NCBI GenBank assembly: GCA_963700705.1
Contig: CAVOYQ010000012.1
Coordinates: 124,001 to 188,000, forward strand
DNA from: JAHEFT01 sp963700705
GTDB lineage: Bacteria; Pseudomonadota; Gammaproteobacteria; Xanthomonadales; SZUA-36
Direction of reading: 5' to 3'
DNA length: 64,000 nucleotides
Shown here: positions 1-9,333 of the stretch, piece by piece
Layout: every line of letters starts with the position of its first letter
Position numbering within the stretch: position 1 is the first letter of the stretch
Translations under genes and position numbers: made by a program
Notes under the pieces: generated by a model
Database searches by the model: none
What the model was told of the DNA's origin: nothing
Seen by the model: the letters and a program-made list of their open reading frames with translations, nothing else

Positions 1-145
1 CAGTGTTTCTGACGGGCTGGAAGTCATGATTACCACCTTGAATAGTGTTTCTGTAAAAGTTTACTCTAGCAGCACTTAAAATGTTTTCACAGTATCCGGG
101 CCACACTCGTCCACCAAGACCCGCCAATCAATCAGGAAAATCCCT

Positions 146-1668
146 ATGAAATCCCTGCGCTACAGGTTCGGAAATACCTTCACCGTCCTCATGATTTCGC
201 TGGCGGTCTGCAGCCCCGCGAACGCGGACCTGGATTCCGCAGAGCTCTCCGCATTTGTCGAGACCGGCATGGAACTTTGGCATGTGCCCGGAATGGCGGT
301 TGCCGTCGTATCCGGCAACGAGGTGCTGTATCAAAAGGGTTTTGGCGAAACCGCCCTGACGGACGGCAAGCCGGTGGACGAGCACACGCTGTTTGCCATC
401 GCCTCGACCACCAAGGCCATGGTCGTTTCAGGCATCCTGATGCTGGTTGACGAAAACAAACTGTCGCTCGATGACCCGGTCACCAGGTACCTGCCGGAAC
501 TGCATTTCAGCGACCCGATGCTGACGGAGCAACTCATGGTGCGTGACCTCCTGTCCCACCGCACCGGATTGCCCAGCACCGACTACTGGTCGTTTTTCCA
601 GGACATGCCGCTGGACGAGCAAATCCGGCGCCTCGAGGCCATCCCGGCGGCAGCGCCCTTGCGCACCCGCCTGATTTACCAGAACACGATGTTTGAACTG
701 GCCGGCCTGATCATTGAGCGGCTCAGCGGAAAGCGTTGGGACGTTTTCCTCAAAGAGCGCCTGTGGGGGCCGATCGGCATGAACGAGACGTTTGGCGCAC
801 GCGGGCAGATTGAAGACACCCTGGTATACGTGAAGCCTTACTATTTTCAGGACGATGAACTGGTTCTTGCCGAGTGGGACATCCCGGCCGATCTTGCCGA
901 AGCTGCAGGTTCCGTCTGGTCATCGATCCACGACATGAGCCTTTGGGCCCAGTTTCTGCTGCGCGGCGGCGTAACGGTGGATGGAGAGCGCCTGATCACG
1001 GAAGCCCGTTTTGCCGAAATGTTCGAGCCGCAGCAACTGGCCACGCCGGAAGATTTCTACCCGACGGTCGCTCTCACCCAACCCAACTGGCGCAGCTACG
1101 GGCTGGCCTGGTTTCAACAGGATTTCCAGGGGCAGGAAAATCGACTTCCACACCGGCAGCCTCAGCGGCCTGATCGCCATCATCGGCCTGGACCGCGCCA
1201 ATGACCGCGCCGTGGTTGTCCTGGGCAATCGTGACCACGCCGAAATGCGCCATGCCATATTGTGGGATGTGATGGATAACAGCCCGCCGGGTGAGCGGCG
1301 CGACTGGAACCGGGAGATGGTTGATCTGTACGCCGGACTGACGGATCAACAGGCTGCAAAATGGGCGGCGATCGAACAAAAGCGTCTCCCGGGCACCCAA
1401 ACCAGCCTGTCGCTGGATGCATTATGCCGGCGCCTATGAAAGCCCGGGCATCGGCAAGATCACCATCGAGAATTCACCCGACGGGTTGATCCTCAAAACC
1501 GCCAAGGTCGAGTTGCCGATGAGCCATTGGCACCTGGATACCTTCCTGGTGGATTACGAGCCCTGGGGGTTGCGCGAATTCGCCGAGTTTCGCATTGGAC
1601 CGGATGGTTCGGTTTCCTCGATCGAACTGTTCGGCGAGAGTTTTCACCCGGCCGGCAAGGCGGACTGA
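146..1668 (+). CDS. Class C beta-lactamase-like serine hydrolase, split by two frameshifts
   Basis: Exported serine hydrolase of the beta-lactamase/penicillin-binding superfamily; the substrate cannot be told from sequence. The N-terminus has a signal peptide ending near ANA. Catalytic motifs are S87-T-T-K90, Y178-Q-N180 and, in the next frame, HTGSLSG in place of the KTG box. The ATG at 146 has AGGA upstream. The first frame runs to about 1135 (FQGQE), the second continues as KIDFHTGSLSG to about 1415 (SLSLD), and the third carries HYAGAYESPG to the stop at 1666-1668, a small C-terminal beta domain usual in this family. Each break needs only one extra or missing base, so sequencing indels are as likely as pseudogenization. 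It converges on the enolase fusion gene with about 7 bases between the stops. Confidence 0.8.
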
Positions 1669-1675
1669 ACCTGGC

Positions 1676-4600
1676 TCAACGGGTCGAATCCCTGACCTGG
1701 CGCGGACCCGCGAACACTTCTCCGGTTTGTCCGTGGATGGAGACGATGTCACCCGCTGAAAAGTCCGGGAAGGAACGCCACCAGGCGCACGCAGTTCGGC
1801 GCTCTTGCCGTGCACCCGCAACTCCCCGACACCCAGCACCGCTGAGAAAGGCTTGTCGTCGATGCCATGAACCGCTACCGCCGCGTGCGAGGTCGACCCG
1901 CCCCGGGCAGCCAGCAGTCCGTCCACTGACAGGATCAGCGGAATCTCGTCCGGAATCGGGTTTTCCAAAACCAACAGAATGCCGTCCACATCTGCTCTGC
2001 TTTCCAGGTCCGACGACTTCAGCCGGCTGACGTCTTCGGCGTCAAAAGCAATCACACCGCGGAATGCGCCACCGCTGATCCCGATACCCCGGCCATCCGC
2101 GGGCCCAGGTTCCTCGAAAGTCCGGGGGCTGCTGTGATGTCCCATTTCCGCGCTGCGGGTCTGGAGTATGCTGAGCACACCGCGTTCCACGGTAAATTCG
2201 ATCTCGGCATCGGAACCGAGGAAGCGCCTCAGCCGGGCGCTGATGTGATTGAGTTTACGCTCCAGCATCGGCGCCTGGGAACGCAGTTCCTGCACCGGCT
2301 CGAAGGATTGCGCCGCGGTCAACCCGCCCACCAGGTCATCACCGCAGGCGCTGAATTTCACGTCTCCCGTGAAGACCCGGAAGCCCGATGTGGTCACTCT
2401 CGTTTGGGGAATGACGCCGGTCAGCGAGATTCGCATTTCATCCATACCGGGCTTCAGGTCTTCTTCATTGGTCCGGTTACCGCAAGCCATCTCCTGGACG
2501 ATCACGGCCGTATTCCATCCTTCGCTCAGATGCTTGATTTCGCGATAGCGGCGCGCCCTTTGTCCTTGCCACGAGTCATGAACGGCCCGCATCGCCGTTT
2601 TCAGTTGCAATTCCGGGTTATTGAGAATTGCGTCGAGCGCCTCACCGTGGCCCGCCTCCCGGATGGCCGTCTTGGAGGCTTCAACGACCTCGCGCATCGC
2701 CGCTCCCGGCAGGTCGGTCTTGAGGCTCACACCATGACGGCGCTTGGCTTCCTCCACCAGGTCGTATTCTTCCAGGTCCAGCTGCCACACTGCCGCCGCG
2801 TAGGAAGCCAGGAAGCGTCGATAGGCATCCCAGGCGAACCATTCATCTTCGAGCGCCAGCGCTTGCGCAATGGCGTCGGTCATTCCCGTGAACACGACGG
2901 TGGTCAGCATCCCGGGCATCGAAAATACCGAACCACCACGCACGGCAAGCAAAAGTGGCGCTTCGACATCACCAAAACGTACATTTCTTCCTTCATTGGC
3001 GGCGATGTCCTGCTCGAGTACATGGACGTGCTGCAGCAATTCCTGCTCCAGCCGCCTGGATTCGCTGTTATGAAGGTTCATGCGCGGCAGCACCGTCGGA
3101 ATGATAAATGCGTCGCGGGTCGGTATGCCCAGGTAGGCAATGTAGACCAGGCCGGCACCTTTCCCGCCGTAGCGCCCTTGCAAGCTGGCCGCTTTCCAGT
3201 CCTCGACCCGCCGCACGATGTCCTCGGTATGGGACAGGTGGACGAAATCCCAGGGATCGTCGCCCAGGACGCCACTTCCCAACCCGGACAAAGTCTCGCG
3301 ATTTTCGGCAATGTGGGTTCGGGCCAGATCCGAAAAGTGCACCAGGCTGTTAAGGTCATGCATGGTGCGCTGGAAATTGCCCTGCACCGCGCGCATTTCA
3401 TTGGCGCTGTAGCCCAGGTGCTCCGCCATCACCTCGTAGGCTTCACTGACCCGCAACACCAGCCGGTGGTAGTTACGCTGGATCTGTTCGAGCACATCAA
3501 GCAATTCGGATGGCTTGCGCGCCGGGTGAACCAGCATGGCTGAAAGATCCCAAAGTTCGCGTGAGAACAAACCGTCACGGTCAAGGTTACCGGCACAAAG
3601 GAATACGATTCGCAGGCATTCGGACAGATTCATGCCGGCTTCGTGGTAACCGGATGCGACATGACGAAGGGCAAAGAAACCCAGTTCCTCCAGGACACAG
3701 TCCAGCTGGTGTAAAAGATAGCGCTGGCTTGAAAAAACGCCATTTCCAACCAGGGTGTTCAGCTGACGCCGCAAGGTACAACTGCGCTCGAACGCTTTGA
3801 ACGGGTTACTACCCTGGTACCAATCAAGCAGCTCATCCAGCGCACTGAACAGCGCGTCACGGTGATCGTGGCAAATACGCTGGCTGAAAGCGGCAACCGC
3901 CGCACGCGCCTGCTCAGCGACCCGGTTTTCGGGGAATCCCGGTTCGCCTGGCACTTCACTTTGCAGCGCCAGCAACGCGCTTTCAAATGAATCACGGGCA
4001 TCAACCGCCCAGGCGCCGTCTCGCGCTTTGCTGACCAGGCTGCGCAAGCGATGCTGATAAACCCAGCGATTTCCTGCACGCACTCCATTGACGAGAAGGG
4101 ATTCAAGCTCTTCATCGATGGAGTTGGTGGATTCACAGGACAACAATTCATGCGTGTACGCCTCTTGCCACTCTTTGATACGTGTGGCCATTTGCGAGGT
4201 TCCCAGCAGTTGCTCGAGATCGTTCACAATCCGTGACAGCAATTCCAGCACCCGGGTATCCGAGCGGGCGGAGTGGTCCGCATCACCCGGAATTTCACGC
4301 GCCGGATCCGGAAATATCGCCTCACCTGTTTTCAGCCAGTCGAGGTAAGCCCGGGCAAGACGGAGGGTCTGTTTGCCCATCGCATGATGTGTACTCCTGC
4401 GAATCTCGTTGGCGATCGCACTGCCGCGGACATAAACCTCGGAAAGATCAATGGTGTCCTGCCAGACTTCGTCGATCAGTTTGGGCCGGGAGACGAGACC
4501 TGAAATACTGCGAACGAGAACTCGTGCAGACAGGCGCAGGCGCCGGGCGAACGGACCGTTCATGAAGTCAATCAATTCATTGCGAACCTGGACGATTTCC

Positions 4601-7578
4601 GGCCTGAGATTCTTGGCGCTGGTGACACCACGATAGGAGGCACTGCACAGTCGGGCTACGAGGAAACGTAACAGGTAGACCGCCTCGTGGCGGCTGCCGC
4701 AGGTATTCAGGCGATGCAACAGGCGCGCCAGGTCACGCAGGCGCGATACCATTATGGTGGGCATATCATCGATATTCAGGTCGTATATTTCCCGTTCAAG
4801 ATCTATGACCGTTCCGTTCCGGCCACTGAGCGCCTCGATCAGTTCATCTGTAATCAGCGTGCCCTGCGGCAAACGTACTTCGGCGATTACCCGGGTTGAT
4901 TCCTGCGTCACTTCGTGGATCGACAGCCGGCCATGTGCATCGTAGGGAACGATCAGGCCGTCACCGGACCTGATAATGCGGTGGTTGGCGATTTCAAACA
5001 TCCGGTAACGGCGGTGCAGGTGCCCCATGGTCTGCAAATAGGTACGCAGGGCGACGCGGTGATCGTTGCCTGCATCACCAGGTCCGTAAGCGGTGATCAG
5101 GGCTCGATCCAGGACGGCGATGTGCTCATGCTCCTGTTGCTGGAAGGTTGGCTCCCTGCTGGTTGCGACCACCCGGGTGGAGATTTGCGACTTGGGAACG
5201 GGAACCCGCTCTTCGTGCTTTGCATAGATCCCGGTCAATTCCCTCAGTGCCTCGTGCAGCGGCAGGCCCTGGTCCTCGAGTTTCATACTCACCTCGCGTA
5301 AAGCGTCCAGGTAATCAGGAAAGCGGCTCCCATGAATGATTACCTGGTTTACGGCAGCAAGACGCTCAACGATTCCGAGCAGTTCTTCGCGCAGGAATTC
5401 GTAAAGATCCTGGCCCCGGACGTGCGCCACCCCGCGCGCCAATGCAAGCGAGATGGATAAAATCGCGTTCATACCGAGATTCTGCTTGCGCTGCATCACG
5501 CGTACCTGATCCGCGTGGCTGGCTCCTTCGGGCAATTTTCCACGCCGTATTGCCGTCGATAATTCCAGGTTCAGCAAAGCGCGATCGATATCGAGTAGGT
5601 TCCAGTCCGCCAGGTTCCTGTCCTCAAACAGTGGCGCGGCAAACTCGTGCACGTTGTCCACCGCGTACAGGCAGCCCTTCCCGCCGTACCGGCTGGCGCG
5701 CCTGAAGAGTTCCAGCAAGACCTCGTCCCCGGTTGACTCCACCTGTGCCCGTTTCACTTCCTTTTTGAATCCAAACACGCCGGTTTCCACTTCCTCCAGC
5801 AGGCCCGGGTGCTGCTCCACGGCTTCGCGGTATTCGGCACGTTCGAAAGTCGCGTCCACCAGGTGCACGGCTTCACCCGAGCCGGAAGAAGTGCCCAGCG
5901 GCGTCGCCCCGTGGAAGGACAGGCGCACACGGCTGTCCCCACGCCCTCCAGGCAGAGACAGGTGGACATCAACACCCACCGTGGGAATTCCGGCGTTGGT
6001 GGGTTCTTCCCGTGCCCGTAAACGTTCGACTATCGCAAAATCCGGCAGGTCCGGCTCACTTACTGCTGCCTCGATCACCCGTTCCATTTGCGTTGCAACG
6101 GCCTGGTATTTCACCAACCGTTCCGTGTTGGCGCCTCCACCGCACTTCAGCCCGAGGGCATTGGTGGCCAGGGCGATGTGCGCTTCCATATCGTCGTTCG
6201 GGCTCTTCGATCGATGTGAAACGATCAGCTCCAGGTCTTTACCCAGGGTCACGAGGATCGCCAGCAGGGTTTCGTACAGGGTTCCAATCTGGTTGGCCTT
6301 GACCAGCACTGCATTGATCAGGCCCTTTCCCGCTGCCTGTTCGATGCTGCGGTCGTTGGTGGTCACCAGGTCATCGCCCACGACCAGGATACGATCGCCC
6401 AGTTTTTCAAGCAGCAACCGCCAACCCTGCTCATCGTTTTCTGAAAATCCATCCTCGATGGAGAGTATCGGGATGTCATACTCACCCAGTGCTTTTTCAT
6501 ACACTGAGAGCACGGCCTCGCGGTCCATCACCTTTTTGGAATGGTCCCGCCAGAACAGGTACATGCCAATGCTGTCGGGCATATCGAACTCTTCGCGATA
6601 GGCAATTTCGAGTTCGGACAATGCCGGATCGAGCGCGATCGCGACATCCACGCCGGGTTGGTAGCCGCATTCCTTGATGGCCTGTTTCATCATCGACCAC
6701 AGGCGCAACTCGGGAAGCTCGTAATCACCCCGGTCAACGTAGGGAGCAAGCCCGCCTTCCAGCCCGATCCCCATGACCCTGCAACCCTCGGCCTTTTCCA
6801 GTATTTCCTTGAGCCGGTTCTGCAGGCGCACGGTCATCTCCTGGGCTTCCTGAGAATCCACGGCGCCGAGGATCAGGAACATCGCCTCCTGCATGCTGAT
6901 GTTGGATTCCGGGTATTCCTTCTCGGTATGGCGTCCACCCATGCCGCAATTACGGAATTGCCATGGCGCCCGGACCGTTCCCAGGCGCGGGTGGGTCGCC
7001 TCCTGCATGCTGCTTTCAACGATCCGGCGCCTGGTTTCTCCCACAATCGCCAGCCAGCTTTCCGCGGAAGGCAAGGCGGCGGCCGTGTCGCCGGCACGGC
7101 GTTCACGGCGCCGGAATTCGCGGTACTTGCCGGGATCCGCCAGCAGGAAATCGAGGCCGGTGACCAGTCCCAGGCCGAGCATCAACCGGCCCAGGACCAG
7201 TGTCATCGAGGAGTCCTGCAATAACCCGAGGCTCAGAAGCGCGATGGCCAATGGCAGGGCAACGACCGAAACCCTGAGACTCGCCCGCGGTCCCGCGGCG
7301 GCAACGGCCAGGTTGTAGGGTGCATCCGGATAGTAATTCAATCCCTCGCGCTTGATGCCGCAGGCAAGGCCGAAAGGAATGCGCACGAACAATCCTGCCA
7401 GGTACAGAAAACGTTTTGCGATCGGCTGGGCCAGTTGTGCTTCGACTCCGTCCTGGATCGAATCAGTCAGCGCTCTCAACCGGGCCGCTTCGAGGAAATG
7501 GCCCAACTCGTGAAAGGCAATCGAACAATGAAAAACGAGGTAAGTAAGAAACGCGGAAATCAGGGTCTCCGGGCTCAT
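1676..7578 (-). CDS. M50-type membrane metalloprotease / circularly permuted enolase / PPDK ATP-grasp / phosphohistidine fusion protein
   Basis: About 1970 residues, counted from the ATG at 7578. Residues 1-160: membrane domain with HELGH (23-27), GPRASL (96-101) and GLDFLLADPG (141-150), matching the HExxH, AGPxxN and LDG features of site-2 proteases. Residues 205-510: enolase barrel with H217, E231, E274, D317, E375 (SIEDG), D402 (VGDDL), K427 (KANQIGT), H455-R-S457 and K478 at the family's catalytic positions. Residues 515-725: the enolase N-terminal domain (GIPTVGVDV, serine-rich loop, NLGMNAILSISLA), so the domains are in reversed order. Residues 730-1460: helical, unrecognised. Residues 1465-1870: PPDK/PEP-synthase ATP-grasp (GGKGAGL, VRGGSVFSMPGM). 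The swivelling domain has GGSTSHAAVAVHG with H1898. No PEP/pyruvate barrel follows. A frameshift near 1770 hides the true end (GDIVSIHGQTGEVFAG, TGA at 1676-1678); read straight through, the frame runs antisense into the hydrolase gene. The start is uncertain because the frame is open upstream. Confidence 0.85.
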
Positions 7579-8053
7579 GAAGATAAATTGCAACACTTCG
7601 GAGCGGTTGGTCAGATCGCCGGGTATCGAGAGCACGGATGAGATAAAAGCGACGTGGAAGGAAACCAGTATGTGGTTGGCGATCACCCATCCTTCCAGCA
7701 GAAAGGCACCGGCATGATTCGCGTTCCATCTGCTGGCGCTGTTTGATCCTGCCTCGAAGGAACTCCAAGAAAGCTTGCGGCATGGTCCCAGCGTCCATCT
7801 CGCCCATCCGTTGTCGGTGGGCTTGAACTGTACTAGGCGGGCGGTATCCCAACAATGACATGCATCAGGCCGGTTTTGGCAACCGCCACTTTCAATGTCA
7901 TGCCAATCCGCAAATATGGCTGAATTTGCCAAAAAGCTGTCAATCAGACCAGTCCCTGGCACTTCACCGCGCCCGCACCGCCCAAAACGCAGACCCTCCA
8001 GGCTGGCACGAATTCTGCATCTATTATCCTGCGAGTATTCAAGGAGGCGAACG
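7579..8053. other. Intergenic / possible 5' extension of the fusion gene
   Basis: About 475 bases between the chosen start of the fusion gene and the next + strand gene. On the minus strand the frame stays open well past 7578 and encodes a hydrophobic stretch (HILVSFHVAFISSVL) that could be an extra N-terminal membrane helix. A GTG near 7692 after GGAAGG, or an ATG at 7861 in another frame joined by a one-base shift, are alternative starts. The part beyond 7870 is lower in GC and shows no coding signal. No RNA gene or repeat was recognised. Confidence 0.4.
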
Positions 8054-8287
8054 ATGGGAAGTGGATCCTGCGGAAACGTGATTGCGGCATTGGCGAGCTT
8101 TTTTATTCCTGGCCTTGGCCAGTTGTTGCAGGGCCGCTGGTTGCTGGCCGGCGTGATGTTCGTGATGACCGCCCTGTTGTGGCTGATCCTGCTCGGTTGG
8201 ATCATCCACCTCTGGTCGATCATCGACGCGGCCATGTATGAAAAACCGGAGCGCTGGCGCCGGGACTACTACCGGAGCGCCTACTGA
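8054..8287 (+). CDS. Small two-helix membrane protein
   Basis: 77-residue integral membrane protein with two hydrophobic segments (VIAALASFFIPGLGQLL and AGVMFVMTALLWLILLGWII) and a charged, tyrosine-rich tail. The FIPGLGQL motif near the N-terminus resembles small TM2/DUF5683-type proteins, but no function can be given. The ATG at 8054 is chosen because a near-perfect AAGGAGG lies at 8041-8047; the longer frame upstream has no such site. A strong stem-loop terminator follows, so it is probably its own transcription unit. Confidence 0.75.
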   Translation: MGSGSCGNVIAALASFFIPGLGQLLQGRWLLAGVMFVMTALLWLILLGWIIHLWSIIDAAMYEKPERWRRDYYRSAY

Positions 8288-8319
8288 TTCTCGCTCAAGC
8301 ACTTAAATCTCCCTCCTTA

Positions 8320-8350
8320 CCCCGCCTCACGGCGGGGTTTTCGTTTCTTT
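8320..8350 (+). terminator. Rho-independent terminator
   Basis: The stem CCCCGCC (8320-8326) pairs with GGCGGGG (8331-8337) around a TCAC loop and is followed by TTTTCGTTTCTTT. It sits 33 bases after the stop of the small membrane protein gene. Confidence 0.85.
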
Positions 8351-8404
8351 CTGCCTGGAACTGGCAAGTACAATTAGCCGACCTGACAAACACCGGACTT
8401 TCCG

Positions 8405-8791
8405 ATGCGCCAATTTTTCAAGCACTATGTCCTGAGCCTGATGCTGTTCAACCTGTTTGGCTGTTCCACCATGCAAACGGTAAGCGTTGAAAACGCCATC
8501 AGGTATTCCGCCGCCAGGGGCGTCGACTACGGGAGCCTGGTGGAGGTCAAAACACTGGACCATCGTACCAGCAAATTCCGGGTCACCGAGATGACCGAAG
8601 ACGGCCTCGGCGGAAACTCCGGGTTTTTCCGCTTTGAAGACATGAAAAGCCTGCGGGTCGAAAACCCGGATGAAAAAAGCAACGGCGATGCCTGGACTTA
8701 CGTCCTTGGAGCGCTGGGAGTCGCAGCCCTTGTCGTACTGATAGCGAACGCCGACAGCGTGAAGGTCTGCAGTCCCTCACCCTGCCCGTGA
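8405..8791 (+). CDS. Small lipoprotein with C-terminal membrane helix
   Basis: 128 residues. The N-terminal signal segment ends in a lipobox, NLFGCS, so the protein is probably lipidated at that cysteine. The middle is soluble (VEVKTLDHRTSKFRVTEM), and a hydrophobic helix (YVLGALGVAALVVLIANA) lies close to the C-terminus, which ends in a cysteine/proline-rich tail. I do not recognise a characterised family. It starts after the terminator at 8320 and ends 13 bases before a GNAT gene, so the two may be co-transcribed. Confidence 0.65.
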   Translation: MRQFFKHYVLSLMLFNLFGCSTMQTVSVENAIRYSAARGVDYGSLVEVKTLDHRTSKFRVTEMTEDGLGGNSGFFRFEDMKSLRVENPDEKSNGDAWTYVLGALGVAALVVLIANADSVKVCSPSPCP

Positions 8792-8804
8792 TCCGCCCCC
8801 GTCC

Positions 8805-9251
8805 ATGACCATCCGCCCCGCGATACCGGAAGATGCTGCTGCCTGCGTGGAGATCCGTGGAAGAACCCGGGAGAACGCCGTTTCGGCAGAGAGACTTGCC
8901 GAGTATGGAATCACCGCCGATTCGTGGCGGGAAGATATCCAGTCAGGTGCTTTGCCCGGCCACGTCTGCCTGGTCGATCAGGAAATCGCCGGCTACTGCT
9001 TCGCCATCCGGAAGACCGGAGAAATTGCGGTACTCGTCGTGTTGCCAGAATACGAAGGAAAGGGGATTGGCTGTGAGCTTCTCGGGAAAATGCTGCGGGA
9101 ACTGCGGGTACTCGGTTTCAAAAGAGCCTTCCTCGGTTGCTCGCCCGATCCGGCTTCCCGGTCGTATGGCTTCTATCGGCACCTGGGGTGGAAATCCACC
9201 GGCACCTTTGATTCACATGGAGATGAAGTGCTGGAGCTGTGGTTGTCATGA
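8805..9251 (+). CDS. GNAT family N-acetyltransferase
   Basis: 148-residue acetyltransferase of the GNAT fold, expected to move an acetyl group from acetyl-CoA to an amine; the acceptor is unknown. The acetyl-CoA pyrophosphate loop is visible as LPEYEGKGIGCELL (Q/RxxGxG/A motif), preceded by the beta-4 strand EIAVLVV and followed by the typical ASRSYGFYRHLGWKSTG motif B region. Length is normal for a single GNAT domain. It lies 13 bases behind the lipoprotein gene. Confidence 0.85.
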   Translation: MTIRPAIPEDAAACVEIRGRTRENAVSAERLAEYGITADSWREDIQSGALPGHVCLVDQEIAGYCFAIRKTGEIAVLVVLPEYEGKGIGCELLGKMLRELRVLGFKRAFLGCSPDPASRSYGFYRHLGWKSTGTFDSHGDEVLELWLS

Positions 9252-9333
9252 CGTTTGAAAAGTGCCCGATCTGCGTGGAAAGCGTGGGCGCCTCATCATG
9301 CTACCGTCAGGGAATGGATAGGGCGCTCCCTGG

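Noticed and set aside
1..145. Possible gene or RNA upstream of the serine hydrolase
   Set aside because: No open frame with a start signal, no stem-loop of note; it reads as an ordinary AT-richer intergenic stretch cut by the window edge.
1474..1675. C-terminal extension of the fusion protein frame antisense to the serine hydrolase
   Set aside because: A one-base shift near 1770 restores a normal PHis-domain ending and a stop at 1676, only 7 bases from the hydrolase stop.
2134..3543. 469-residue open frame on the + strand within the enolase-dikinase gene
   Set aside because: Antisense shadow of the fusion gene: no recognisable domain, no ribosome-binding site, and the opposite strand encodes clear PPDK motifs here.
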